A stretch of DNA of 64,000 nucleotides from Sthenelais limicola (taxonomy: Eukaryota > Annelida > Polychaeta > Phyllodocida > Sigalionidae): positions 29,394,873-29,458,872 of the forward strand of contig OW804102.1 of NCBI GenBank assembly GCA_942159475.1, given 5' to 3'. The position numbers were made by a program, and so were the translations under genes. A model generated the notes under the pieces. The model was not told the DNA's origin. It saw nothing but the letters and a program-made list of their open reading frames with translations, and made no database searches. Below are positions 11,160 through 21,553 of this stretch, in pieces (positions within the stretch are counted from its first letter, which is position 1; every line of letters starts with the position of its first letter).

Positions 11160-11790
11160 GTGAGTGAGGAACAGTGGGATGGAGGGGCAGAGAAAGAGAG
11201 CGAGGGATGTATAGAGCGCGGGAGAGAGGGTAAGAGAGGGACAGAGAGAAAGGGACAGAGGGTAAGAGTTTCAGAGGGTCAGAGGGTCAGAGGGACACAT
11301 ACAGAGGTGAGAGAGACAGGGAGAGGGAGAGAGGGTAAGAGAGAGATGGGGACAAAGAGAGAGGGAGTGGGACGGAGGAAAGATAAAGTGAGAGAGGGAG
11401 AGTAAGAGGGATAAAGCGAGGGAGAGAGTGGAAGAGAGGGACAGAGAGAGAGATGGATAGACAGACAGAGGGACATAGCGAGAGGTGAGAGAGATAGGGA
11501 GAGGGAAAGAGGGGAAGAGAGACAGAGGAACATAGAGAGGGAGAGGGAAAGAGGGCAGGAAGATATGGAAACAGAGAGGGGATTGGGACAGAGACCAATA
11601 GAAAGACAGAGACAGGGAAATATATAGAGAGATGAAACATAGTGGCGATAATGTTTGTATGTGAGAAGAAAATAAATGAGGGACAAAATTAACAGAAGAG
11701 AGAGAGGATGGGAGATAAAAGCAGAGAGGGGAGGAGGGACAAAAACAGATGGAACATATATACAGACACATAGACAGAGACAGGGGATAT
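11160..11790. repeat. GA-rich degenerate minisatellite
   Basis: About 600 bp of irregular GAGAGRGGRACA-like repeats on the plus strand. Frames of 80-166 codons on both strands are low-complexity (Ser/Leu/Pro or Arg/Glu/Gly) and are not genes. Confidence 0.93.
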
Positions 11791-12346
11791 AATTATATCA
11801 CAGAGAGAGAGGAAAGACTATTGAGAACGATTTTGTTTGTTAGAAAGATATAGACCTATAATGAGAGAGTGTGACAGAGGGAAGGGAGGGAGAGACTATA
11901 AACAAAGACAATCTGTGAACAAACAGCCTCTTTTCTCATTAGAAGTAGCTTCTTGGGAGATATTGCAGCAGTCTGTGGTAAGAAACTATGATCGGTTGGC
12001 CAGCTTTTATTTTATTAGGATTTCAACACAGGAGTCGTTCTCAGAAAAAGATAGAACCACTGAAGTGCTGGAGATACTCATAGCTCTGTTAATACTGCTG
12101 GTATTCAAAGTTGTGTCTCAACATTTTTGATCAGTCATTTCTTTAAAACCTGTTCTAATGGTTGATTTCCTATGTAGAAAACCATGACTGAAGGGCATGT
12201 GCAACTGTCTATTTGTTATGGTAAAAGCATATGGCTTTTTCTAAGGAAAAAGTGGTTGGTCGCTGTTCGTCTAGTGTATAGTAGTTTCTATGTTTGCGAT
12301 ACATACATCTTTCACTATAAGCTATAGTACACCAGCTGTTCAGCTG
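11791..12346. other. No recognised feature
   Basis: Unassigned sequence between the GA-rich tract and the TTAA element. The 97-codon plus-strand frame at 11837-12130 has no recognisable features. Confidence 0.5.
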
Positions 12347-12706
12347 TTAATGCTGCATTCTCAGCTATTATGACTAACACAATCTTACCATATTTATTCA
12401 TTTTATGACTTATAGGACTGAATTCATCAAGATTCGGCTGCTGTAATATGTTGATAAATTATATGAGAATTTGAAGTAGCGATAGTTGAGCGAAAACAGC
12501 TGCCAGTGAGCAATAATAAGTGAAGCCATAATAGGCGGGTCCTCCAAATACAATTAAGGACGTTTTAGAAGCCCTGTAGCAAATACTACTCAAAAGTAAC
12601 CGCCAAAGGTTTAGTCAAATGACTTTTAGATGGGTTAGAAAAGAACGGAAGAAAATGTAGAAAATGTTTATTTTTTCACCAACGTTAGCTGAGAGTGCAG
12701 CTTTAA
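12347..12706 (+). mobile_element. TTAA-flanked miniature transposon, copy 1
   Basis: TTAA at 12347-12350 and 12703-12706 bounds inverted ends close to AGCTGCATTCTCAGCTA. Relatives with the same ends and shared interior lie at 57086-57453, 63437-63847 and (reversed) about 20775-21061. The TTAA target points to the piggyBac or Kolobok superfamilies. It is non-coding, so it must depend on a source elsewhere. Confidence 0.8.
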
Positions 12707-12708
12707 AT

Positions 12709-12774
12709 AGAGATACTCTTGAAACAATGCATGTCTGGGTTAGAGATACTCTTGAAACAATGCATGTCTGGGTT
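12709..12774. repeat. 33 bp perfect tandem duplication
   Basis: Two identical 33 bp units beginning AGAGATACTCTTG, immediately right of the TTAA element. The adjacency suggests it arose during insertion or later slippage. Confidence 0.9.
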
Positions 12775-12949
12775 ACGACCTTTAAAGCTGGGAATTGTTT
12801 CCACATTGGTAATTGGAATACTTATATAATTTTAACAATTATGAAACAAGAATTGTCGGCAATGATGAAGTAATAAATTCATATATACCAACAGGTACAG
12901 ATGTAGTCTATATAAAATCTGCAGCCAGAAGTTGTTTCAACTTTAAAGT

Positions 12950-13303
12950 CTATTTTCCGGGCCAGTATTGTGATCTTGAGTAAGTAAGCTGTAATGCACT
13001 TGTCAAAGATTTAAGTCCAGGGTGGGATAGTGTAGGGCAATCTAAGTCCAACATCCTGGCGTATGAGATTACACCTGCCAAATAGGTGGTAACCGAAGCA
13101 TACTTCATGGAAGAAGCTAAAAAGGCAGCAAAAGCTGACAATTTAGGCACAGTCAATGGGATTAAGGGAGAAGAGCTGTCCCGAAGAAAATTGTTGAACA
13201 ACTTCCATTGTCTCTCCCTCTGAAGTCTGGTAGCTGGGGCTAGAGACAGGTTCCTAAGTTGAGCAACCCTGCCCATCCACTTGTCAAGTCCTGTAGGAGA
13301 CAA
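12950..13303 (-). pseudogene. DIRS-type tyrosine recombinase, N-terminal (core-binding) part only
   Basis: A 117-codon frame resembling the SAM-like core-binding domain of phage-integrase-type recombinases in DIRS elements: 'LAPATRLQRERQWKLFNNFL' followed by 'LSAFAAFLASSMKYASVTTY'. In intact elements this protein integrates a circular DNA without target duplication. The catalytic half (R..HxxR..Y) is absent, so the remnant is inactive. Confidence 0.7.
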
Positions 13304-13602
13304 ATGTTGTTATTGACACAGCATAGATCAGCAGCTAACAAATCTTTAGGAATAGAGTCATTGTCAGATAGGTATGGTAGGCGAGACAAGCCATCGGCTA
13401 CTACATTATGATCAGTTTTAATGAATCTTGGCGAGAGGGAGATATTAAAGATAAAACACATCCAATACAGCTCGTACAGCCACTGCATACATTGCCTACT
13501 AGAGCTAGTACCATTCCTCAACATGGCAATGACCTGTGTGTTATCTATAAAACACAGGACATTTTTGTCTTTTAAGATACGAACACCATCTACGAACACC
13601 AT
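13240..13602 (-). pseudogene. DIRS-type RNase H fragment
   Basis: A 120-codon frame with the RNase H core of DIRS/Ngaro polyproteins: IDN.QVIAMLRNG (position of a catalytic Asp), RFI.TDHN.VADGLSRL (C-terminal signature). More of the domain lies upstream in another frame to about 13700. It degrades the RNA strand during reverse transcription in intact relatives. The C-terminal end overlaps the recombinase frame by 63 bp, so the original polyprotein is frameshifted here. Confidence 0.75.
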
Positions 13603-13613
13603 CTACGAACACC
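13579..13613. repeat. 13 bp tandem repeat, 2.7 copies
   Basis: ACGAACACCATCT repeated. The unit is not a multiple of three, so the expansion itself shifts the RNase H frame. Confidence 0.9.
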
Positions 13614-14177
13614 AGCCACTATCGGACACAATTCTTGAATGTTAATGTTTGTCGCCAGGTTATCTTCCATCGGGGTAGGGCACAGATGGTTTTCAAATTT
13701 AAAACAAGCTGGCATATCATCAGGCTATCCAATCAGGACCTAGAAAGGCTGCAAAGCCTCTAGATGAAGAATCACTCACAATAAGTAAATGGTAATCTTC
13801 CTTTACCAAGACACCCACACCGTTGAAAGCTTTAGCAAAACTGCCCCACATTGTAGGTCTAGTCTGGCTTCATCACTAATGGTGATCCTGGTCAGTCTCT
13901 TCATTATAATCACTTTATACATGTCAAAAAATCTACGGCAAAAAATTATCTGTTCCTGCACGTCTGTGCGTGGCGATGCTGCAATTGAAAGTGAGTGAAC
14001 AAGAACGTTTCAGGTGAACCGAGACGCAGCAACGGTTCTGATTGGTTAAGAGAACAATGGGCGCATCATAATAAACTGGATGATGGCCTGTGATTGGTTG
14101 AATAATTGTGGGCGTGGCCCAGAAGGAAAGTAACCGCCCTTGGTCCCAAATATGGGCATCGACCCGTCGATTATATG

Positions 14178-15484
14178 TAATGCACTTGTCATTTGAAACC
14201 TCCACCCCCCCCACCCCCGGGGAAGTGGGGGAATGGTAGGGGAATGTCTGAGAAAACATTCCCCCACCCAGGTGGAGATTTCCCTTAGTTTACAGCAATA
14301 TCAACTGGATGGGTGGGGGAATGTCCGCCAATGCTCACTTTATACCTTGGTTCTCAAGAGGGGTTAGTGGGGGTAGGGGTGGGGTTAGTGGAGGGGTTAT
14401 GGAAGGGGTATACAGTGTTTGGACAGCAACCACCCCCTATATAGTGTTTCAATAGTGTCAGATCTGTACCTGACTGGGGTATACTCTAATACCATCTGTG
14501 TCATCTTTGAACTATACAGGCTGCAACCACCCCCTATATATATAGTGTTTCAACACTGTAAAGTCTGAACATGCCTTGCTGAACATGATGGGGGACTCTT
14601 CTTCCAATGTACCCTATACTAGAAATGTCAAGATCCTTTAGTGTTGGAGGTAGGGTTAGGGTAGGGATTAGGGTATGGGGTCCCCAGGGGTTGGGGTGGG
14701 GAGGGCTCATGGGAGGGGGTTGTTGAGGAGGTTAGGGTTAGGGGCGATGGAGGGGGGATATGTCACAAGTCTCCTGTAGGTATATATATGCATGCCCCTC
14801 CCCCAGAAATTTGTTTTTTTCATCACTAGGCTCTCTTTTGATGATAGGAAGCATACTACCCCCACCCTCTGCCCTGCCCACCCACACCCCTACCCTCTCC
14901 TCCCCTGTGTCTTATCTGACATTAATTGCCCTGATAATCCTCCTCCTCCTCATGAGTGTCTAATTGTAGGCATGGGTGTATGTATGGATGTATCTATGTA
15001 TACATGAGTATATAGTATATACATGTATGAATGAATGCATGGGCGTATATATGTGTATGCATGGGTGTATGAATGTATACATGGGTGTATAAGTAGAACT
15101 TAAACAGAGTGTACTTACCCCTCAAATGACCATTGACCCAACCCTCAGAGATATACAAAACTGTATGTCATGATGTTTAGAATTCACATCTGATTAATGA
15201 AAATTCAAAAATATATTTTTTCCAGCTCTACAGAGCTATGTCATCCAAAAACACCATTTGCAGGACTTGTCTTAGAATGGCCCTATATTTTTTGCAATAA
15301 CAGTTTGTCTAAAAAAAGTGTCCTCTGAAAAAATGTGCCCCAGGGGGTCGGCGATTTACCGGAATTTCTTGCCCTGGGGGGTCGGGGATTTCATCAAATT
15401 TCCCAAAAGGCCAGGGACATTCCCCCACATCCCCGGGGGTGGGGGTGGGGGGTGGGGGTGGGGTTGCAATTGACAAGTGCATAA
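14178..15484. mobile_element. 1.3 kb non-autonomous DNA transposon with G/C-rich inverted ends
   Basis: Ends TGCACTTGTCA (14181) and its complement TGACAAGTGCA (to 15481) are flanked by TAA at 14178-14180 and 15482-15484, a 3 bp target duplication. The inverted homology continues about 80 bp through C-rich tracts and 'CCCCCGGGG', so each end has strong quadruplex potential. The interior has no coding capacity that I can see. It contains a duplicated segment ('CAACCACCCCCTATAT' at about 14428 and 14523), short TTAGGG-like runs (14640-14745) and a TATG-type minisatellite (about 14966-15095). The 3 bp TWA duplication fits PIF/Harbinger-like transposition but does not prove it. Confidence 0.8.
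14966..15095. repeat. GTATG/CATG-type minisatellite inside the 1.3 kb element
   Basis: Irregular repeats built from ATGGGTGTATG and TATACATG. Internal to the transposon. Confidence 0.75.
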
Positions 15485-16253
15485 TTTGTTTTAGTTTGTT
15501 TTTAACTGTCTGTTGTTGACTTTTAAATATGATTATTTCCAATGCCAATTAATCACGTTCAAATATTAGTGAAATTTTGACATGGGTAAAGTGGCATTAT
15601 TTTACTATTTCATCTAGCATTCTGTAACAATATATAGATCTATTGTAGTTTCTTATTCATATATGTGTCAGAAAACCTTACTGAATCTTTCTCTTGATAT
15701 TGCTTTGGCTTGTGCCTATCTATCTACATCAACTATTTTCAGAATATACATATTCAGAACTTAATCTACTGCCTTATTCTTCATTAATATTTAATAACTT
15801 GATTTGATAACTCCGGCAACTGCTGAAAGGAGGGAGCCCGGTTTGTTACACTTTATTCTGAACACACAATTGCTAAATCGACATTCCCAATAGCAAATTC
15901 ATTCCCCAATGTTAAAGGGAATTTCTTTTACCAACTGTCACTTAACCTCTTGAAACCTCTTTATTACATTGTCAGGTTTCTTGTTACCCCTTTACAAACA
16001 TCATGTTTATTTGCGTGTTCAATTTATTTCTATGTGTTACAACTCATTATCATGCAGACATTCCTTGTCAAGTGGTTTTATATAAAGCACCCTAAACGTG
16101 CAGTCACTTTCCCAGCACACTTTACATGAGACATAACAGCTTGGAACATGAAATTGCATCTGTTATAGGCTGTACAGCACCTTTGTACCTCTTCACTGCA
16201 TGAAGTTGTCCATGTGGGAATGTTCAATGTGAAAAGCACAGTTTTAGAAGATA
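15485..16253. other. No recognised feature
   Basis: Unassigned AT-rich sequence. No frame of 60 codons and no inverted ends seen. Confidence 0.6.
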
Positions 16254-16324
16254 GTCGTATTTATTACAGGTGTCAGAGTCACATACTTGACCTGGCTTTC
16301 AACAAAACCAGATCCGATAGGTGT
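16254..16324. repeat. 71 bp dispersed repeat, copy 2
   Basis: Four differences from 4326-4396. On the minus strand it reads 'TPIGSGFVESQVKYVTL'. Function unknown. Confidence 0.7.
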
Positions 16325-16678
16325 CTGGACTAATAATGAAATGTTTAAGAAATCTTTCAACTACCGTTCCTTTGGAACAATCTTCCAGATGAAGTTCAGT
16401 TAATTCCTGTATCTTATTTCCCATGTAATCATTATTATATTCGGACACAGATTTCTTATTGTTAACACAGGGAAGTTGTAAACACTATTGTGTTCTGCCT
16501 CATAATATTCTGATAATTTACAAAGCTGTAGTAATTATAGCGAATAGCATTGTTTTATACTATAGATTATTACAAAGTATTGAGAAGCAGTAAGGGTAGA
16601 ATAAGAAGTACAAAACCTCCCGATATTCCACATGGAACTTTGTGAAAGCTGCTGTTTTACATCACCCACTCAGGAACC

Positions 16679-16935
16679 AATAGAGGAGTTGCATGTGCCA
16701 CTGCGCATGTCTGGTACAGTGCATCATAGGATACATCCTCAGGGATGGCTTCGGTTGAAATCAGCCACACACATATTTGGTAGCATTTTATCGAAAATTG
16801 GAAGAATGCTGCACTAATATCACAGTGTGCATAAATGATCTATGAACACCAAATGCATAGACTTTAGACTGTACAATTGGTCCCGTAATCCTATGCAAAT
16901 CAGATTTAAAATGGCGGCTATGCAACTCCCCTATT
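16679..16935 (+). mobile_element. AATAGGGG-ended miniature transposon, shortened copy
   Basis: Ends AATAGAGGAGTTGCATG and its inverse GCAACTCCCCTATT. The left arm includes 'TGCCACTGCGCATGTC' as in the copies at 26731 (reversed) and 55678. It contains AAAATGGCGGCTATG near the right end. At 257 bp it is shorter than the 343 bp of the other two, so it has an internal deletion. Confidence 0.8.
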
Positions 16936-17210
16936 TTGCAGTATAAAATGCATGTAAATAACCGCAAAATGTCTTGTGATCATCCATTACAAGCAAGCCG
17001 AACATATATTATTATAGTTTTTCCATAAGTCTGGAAAGAATACACTTATCTTTGCAATGATCTTGCTGTACATCAACATAACTGTATACTACACTAATAT
17101 TACTAACATAGAAGCATTGAGGGCAGCATGAAACAATACCTATGATAGAGAGCATATATATTCTACCGAAGTGAACTTTTGAATCGTGCTACTGTAGCAG
17201 TTTCATGACA

Positions 17211-17352
17211 TTGAGTGGATATACACCTGAAGAAGACCACCAACACCAGGTCGAAACGTCGTGCCTCAAAGTACCCATATATGCCTGAATAAATCGCAAA
17301 AACTGAAGTTTGAGGTTGTGGTGTCTTTATTTATTTAATATTGAGTGGATAT
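17211..17352 (+). mobile_element. 118 bp retroposed unit with hammerhead-like core, 12 bp target duplication
   Basis: TTGAGTGGATAT at 17211-17222 is repeated exactly at 17341-17352, bounding a 118 bp insertion. The insert starts with a hammerhead-ribozyme-like core (17224-17263) and ends in a T-rich tail (CTTTATTTATTTAATA). Penelope-like elements and small retrozymes are known to carry hammerhead motifs. The size and clean target duplication suggest a minimal non-autonomous unit mobilised by such an element. Confidence 0.65.
17224..17263 (+). ncRNA. Hammerhead-ribozyme-like core
   Basis: In order: CAC (stem I), CTGAAGA (fits CUGANGA), a 4 bp stem II GACC/GGTC with a 10-base loop, GAAA, C, then GTC (an NUH cleavage triplet) and GTG (pairs with CAC). 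All core positions of a type I hammerhead are present. Stem III is only about one base pair, as in the minimal versions reported from Penelope-like elements, which may act as dimers. No activity can be claimed from sequence. Confidence 0.55.
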
Positions 17353-18829
17353 GTCGCACAAAACTCACCATTGTGGACATAATTAATCTCTGTTCTTTCA
17401 TCAATCATATAGTTTTATGAATTCTAACTCAAAGATATCCATCTTTGCTGCTATCTAATCATAATAAACTACTCCGAGAGCCCACGCCTTTCCTGCGGGT
17501 TCTTCATTCATAGACATTTATCAAAACTACTTTGTTTTAATTTACTTGTTGGTTGTCCACATATAAAATGCCCTACCCTTTGTTTCATTCATTTCAAGGC
17601 CAAGACTTTTAAATATACCAACAAAGTTCAAGTGAAAAGACGTATTGTACTCCTGGACGTATTTCATACGCTGCCTAAAATAAAATGACATATCTCAAAA
17701 GAAAAATTTACTGGAAACAAATAGAAAAAATATGAAGATAAAAATATGAAGAAGAAAATCCCTCTTAAACGAGAGATTTTACAGAGAATTATTCTAGGTA
17801 CAATTCACAACTCGTCTATCATGCATATATATATATATAGCTACTACATAATATCATATATCCTCATTCTAGTTAGTGATTAAATTAGCCTCCATTATCC
17901 AAAACCGGCCATCCAGAACACCTATATTCACTTGGTCAAAGATTTGCAAAGTCCTTTATGTGTCTGCCTATTATCTTTATAGAACGCAGCACTCAGAAAT
18001 AACAATTTCCTAGACTGACTTATGTAATTCAGATACATATAGATATCTTATTAATTCAGATGAGAATATATGGGGAATCGCCGCAGGTCCTTGCCCTAGG
18101 CTAGTATATCATGCCAAACCTCTTGCTTCCATCGGCTTGCAGATCGTTGAAGCACACCAGCCCTGCCATCTTGGCTCTCCCCTATCACCTCTACAGTTTG
18201 ACAGCAGGGGGAGCATGGAAAGCCTGACTAATGACCTTTTGGTGGAAACGGAAACAGATTATCACCGCTTACACTGGAGAGTGCGGTGGTTGATGGGATT
18301 GTGATGAACGGGGAGACAAACCAACTTACATTGTTTCATTGATCGTTACATTACACTGAGCCAAACTAGTCACGCTTTTCTCTGATTCCTTCTTCTAGTG
18401 AATACCTTCTGTTAATACCATCTGAATGTATCTATCTGTATGTGTTCATAAATATGTGAGTAAGGGTAATCTGGCTAAATGTACACGATATATAATATAT
18501 CAAGAAAATGTAAGTAGCCATAGATATGATAAAGAAAGTTTAACAACACTGACAATAGTCCATAATAATGCTCTCATATCTTATACAAACCCAGATAAAT
18601 CAGTATATGTCCAAATTCTATAAATTGTATCATCGAATATAAATGATGTCTAAAATGGTAAGAAATGTTAGAAATGCTAGAGATGTTAAAAACTAACTGA
18701 AATGGACGAAACTGGTATGGCAGTGATAATTCAAATTCGGTACTGGTCCACAATTAAGATAATGTTGCTTACATTTTTTCTCAAATGGATTAACTACTTT
18801 TAGTACACAACACAGACTGTCGAAATTGT
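17353..18829. other. No recognised feature
   Basis: Unassigned sequence with a short TA run at about 17825-17840. The 65-codon frame at 18426-18623 has no features. Confidence 0.5.
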
Positions 18830-19377
18830 TAGTCAAAACTAAAGATTTTCTATTTCTCCACCTCCCCGTTCTTTTCCAACCGACTTAAATGTCTACGAAG
18901 TATTTTTATATTTTATGTTTGATTTCATTTAGGTTTGAAAGTTTGGCAAAGTATCTGGGAGTTCAATTACTAATAAAGTAGCTAAATATACTCCAGAGGA
19001 TAACCTTAAGAATGCAAAGATATCTGTAAAACGCTGTCCTGAAAGATATACATGTGTTCATAGCTACGACTTGCTAGACACCCTAAATTTATCGTTTTCA
19101 GACAGCAGAATTGACTAAATTTGCAGTGCTACCGTTTGTACATTGTCTGTTGCCCTGACCCAAGATTCTGGATGATTATGTATGGTTGTTTTTGCGACAG
19201 GCGAAATAAATGTCTACATAATACTGATGAATCTAATCCTATCATTATAATATTAGTAAATGTTGTAAGGTTATTATTGTCTTAATAGCTGAGAATGTGT
19301 CTTTAAAGGGAAATACATTACATACACACAAAGATAAGCTTTTGAGACTTATGACTCATTTTTCTGTAACACATCAT
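18830..19377. repeat. Old fragments of two miniature families
   Basis: About 18830-18900 resembles, reversed, the inner part of the TTAA family. 19283-19307 matches a TTAA-family end (TTAAAGnCnCATTCTCAG). 19340-19377 matches, reversed, an end of the TGATGTGTTTCAGG family (ACTTATGACTCATTTTTC). All are truncated. Confidence 0.45.
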
Positions 19378-19429
19378 ATTATATACATATATGGGTTGGA
19401 TTGCTAGAAATGTAGAAATAGCAACTCTA

Positions 19430-19590
19430 CACTTTCTGTAAAGTCTGCTGAAAATTGATAAATACTATGTATTTTGAATATATATTCGATATTGTGTTGT
19501 TTCAAAGGATGGCTTTAGTTATGTTGAACTGCATTTTGGGCAGATTTTTTGCCTTAAATTTGGGTTATTTCCGAGGATTGGTGAGATTTG
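19430..19590 (+). repeat. Diverged fragment of the GGGTCAGAT miniature family
   Basis: Shares the inner segments resembling 'GTTGAACTGCATTT' and 'TTAAATTTGGGTTATTT' with the copy at 21558-21798. Ends are lost. Confidence 0.45.
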
Positions 19591-19698
19591 ATTTAGAAAT
19601 ATTTTATTCAGAACAATGAACATTTTTATACCAGATACAAATATTCTCAGAGCAGCCTGAATTACAATACTTTTACTGATAAATTGATAGTTAACTAA

Positions 19699-19909
19699 AG
19701 GCTGGGTTCCACTGGCCGGCTACTGCTCCCGCTTCTTTGGTCCCGCTACTTTTAGAAGCGGGAGCAAGTAGCGGGAGGTAGCCGCTTCAATTCAAACATG
19801 TTTGATTTGAAACGGCTTCTTCCCGCTACTTCCCGTTACTTCTAAAGTAGCGGGAACAAAGAAACAGGAGTAGTAGCGGGAGAAGTAGCATGGCAGTGGA
19901 ACCCAGGCT
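19699..19909. mobile_element. Foldback transposon with TAA duplication (AGGCTGGGTTCCACTGG family)
   Basis: Almost fully palindromic 211 bp element centred near 19800 (AAACATGTTT). Ends AGGCTGGGTTCCACTGG and the inverse AGTGGAACCCAGGCT are flanked by TAA at 19696-19698 and 19910-19912. The arms are rich in 'CCCGCTACTT'. It is related to the sequences at 31829-33240, and its end pattern resembles 30152 and 33832. Confidence 0.88.
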
Positions 19910-19912
19910 TAA

Positions 19913-20774
19913 CAATGAAATAAATCTTAGGTTTGTTGATTTATATGATATAATTATATCTATATGAAAATTATATGATGTATAAATTTTCACAGAGTCA
20001 TCAGATTTATAAAAGTATTAAAATGTATGTTACAATCCAGTCCGTCAAAAATACTATGAAAGTATATTAGCGAATTGTACATTTCTGGGTGACTTCAACA
20101 AATATGTCTTGCCTACAGCATAGGCATGCTCCTCTACAACAATGCTCACTTGGGCGTTATAACGAGATGCTCACGGTTCTATTGAGCAGCTCAGAGCCTC
20201 CCAGCCTTTGCTGTCCGCTCAGTAGAACACTTCACAAAGATGTATAGCTGGGTTGAAAGCTAGTAAGCTATATCCTACCCAAGGCCGGGGCCAGGGTTGT
20301 AAACTCAGTAGGCCCTGAACCTTGAAAGCAGATCGCTCTCAACACATATGGAACATGTAACATGTCGTGCTAGTAAAGTATGCAGTAAATTACTTGGTCC
20401 TCAAGATAGGAAAGAAGACCTTCCCTTCAGTTGCGAGTAAACTCAGTTCCTTGGAGAAACACCAATTTTGTGCCAATTCTGACCACACATACAGTGGACC
20501 AGAAACTACCTCGGGTATCTAATATACTGGCTCGTTGCTCGTTGGAACAAACCGCCCCCTATTGTTAGGAATGAAGACATTTCAGCGTTTAACCTATATT
20601 TCTGACAAAAGATATTCTCTCAACCCAATTTGTTTATAATTCCAATCAAATTACTTCCCACATTGGTCCCACACTCTTACAACTTTCTCCTCTACCCCCT
20701 ACCCTGAAGATGTACTGAATACGTCTATCAACATTCGTACAAAGAGATCTGAAAACTGAGATAAAAAAACTGAA
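19913..20774. other. No recognised feature
   Basis: Unassigned sequence. No frame of 60 codons. Confidence 0.55.
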
Positions 20775-21061
20775 CAATTGCTACTTTTTGTTCCGCTTTT
20801 TTCCAACCTATCCAAAAGTCATTTGACCACAATCGTGGAGGATTTGGTCCAGTAAGTTTTGCCAAAGGGCTTTTAAAACGTCCTCATTTGTCTTTGGAAG
20901 ACGAACTCGAATCCCTTCATGCGATGACTGCACTTATAGTATTGCTCACCGGCGGCTGTTTTCTCTTGGTTATCAGAGTTCTAATTCTTGTATAAATCAT
21001 TATAACAGCAGCAGAATATTAATAAATCCACTCGTATAATAGAATGCGAATACAGCTTTAA
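20775..21061 (-). mobile_element. TTAA miniature transposon, truncated reversed copy
   Basis: Reversed relative of 12347-12706: shares the pieces around 'CCAAAAGTCATTTGACC', 'TTTTAAAACGTCCTCATTTG' and 'TATTGCTCACCGG'. Its element-5' end is at TTAA 21058-21061, preceded by TACAGCT. The other end is lost. Confidence 0.65.
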
Positions 21062-21110
21062 CTGCTTAGATATGATTCTGAACCTATTCCCGTCCTTCTC
21101 TGGATGGTAT

Positions 21111-21353
21111 GAATGGGTCATATCTTCAGAAAATGTACAATTCAACCTCACCAATCCTCTCAAATAACCCAAATTTCAGACGAAAAACAAGTTCAAAATA
21201 CAATATAATCTAACCAAATAGATTGCTAGAATCAGTGCAATCCGGAATATATTGGAATTCACGTAGTGTTGGCCAAATTGCAGCCTAATTTAGCAAAATT
21301 TACTGAATGTGTATAGCTGCCAATTGTACATAATCTGAAAATCCGACCCGAAT
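21111..21353 (-). mobile_element. GGGTCAGAT miniature transposon, GAAT duplication
   Basis: 235 bp element (21115-21349) with ends GGGTCATATCTTCAG and the inverse CTGAAAATCCGACCC. It is flanked by GAAT at 21111-21114 and 21350-21353. Reversed relative to the copy at 21558. Non-coding. Confidence 0.85.
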
Positions 21354-21553
21354 AGGGCCAATGTGTTCCCCCGCCTCTCCAGACACACCCATGTCCTCCA
21401 TGTCCTTGCTAAGGTTCCTGTGTTAGGCTGATTCTAAAGAAGACATCACGCAGCCAATGGCACGTATTTCTCTATGCTATTGTCTGTCACAAGCAGGGAC
21501 TATTTAACAGTGTTATTCGGTACTGATATCAAACAATGTAAAGGAAATCCTTT

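Larger units (their letters stand above)
12950..13920 (-). mobile_element. DIRS/Ngaro-like retrotransposon remnant (RNase H plus tyrosine recombinase)
   Basis: Minus-strand remnant in several frames. From 13920 leftwards: the end of the reverse-transcriptase/connection region ('WGSFAKAFNGVGVLV', 'SDSSSRGFAAFLGPDW'), then RNase H ('INIQELCPIV', 'CFIDNTQVIAML', 'TDHNVVADGLSRL'), then the N-terminal core-binding part of a tyrosine recombinase ('LAPATRLQRERQWKLFNNFL', 'SSMKYASVTTYL'). The order RT-RNase H-recombinase is diagnostic of DIRS-type elements. The recombinase catalytic domain and the terminal repeats are missing. A 13 bp tandem triplication at 13579-13613 and at least one other frameshift break the reading frame. 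Confidence 0.85.

Noticed and set aside
11271..11771. 166-codon minus-strand ORF
   Set aside because: Translation of the GA-rich repeat into a Ser/Leu/Pro-only sequence. All three frames are open for the same reason.
14640..14745. Interstitial telomere (TTAGGG runs)
   Set aside because: Only two or three imperfect units within a G-rich transposon interior, which is not enough to call telomeric repeat.
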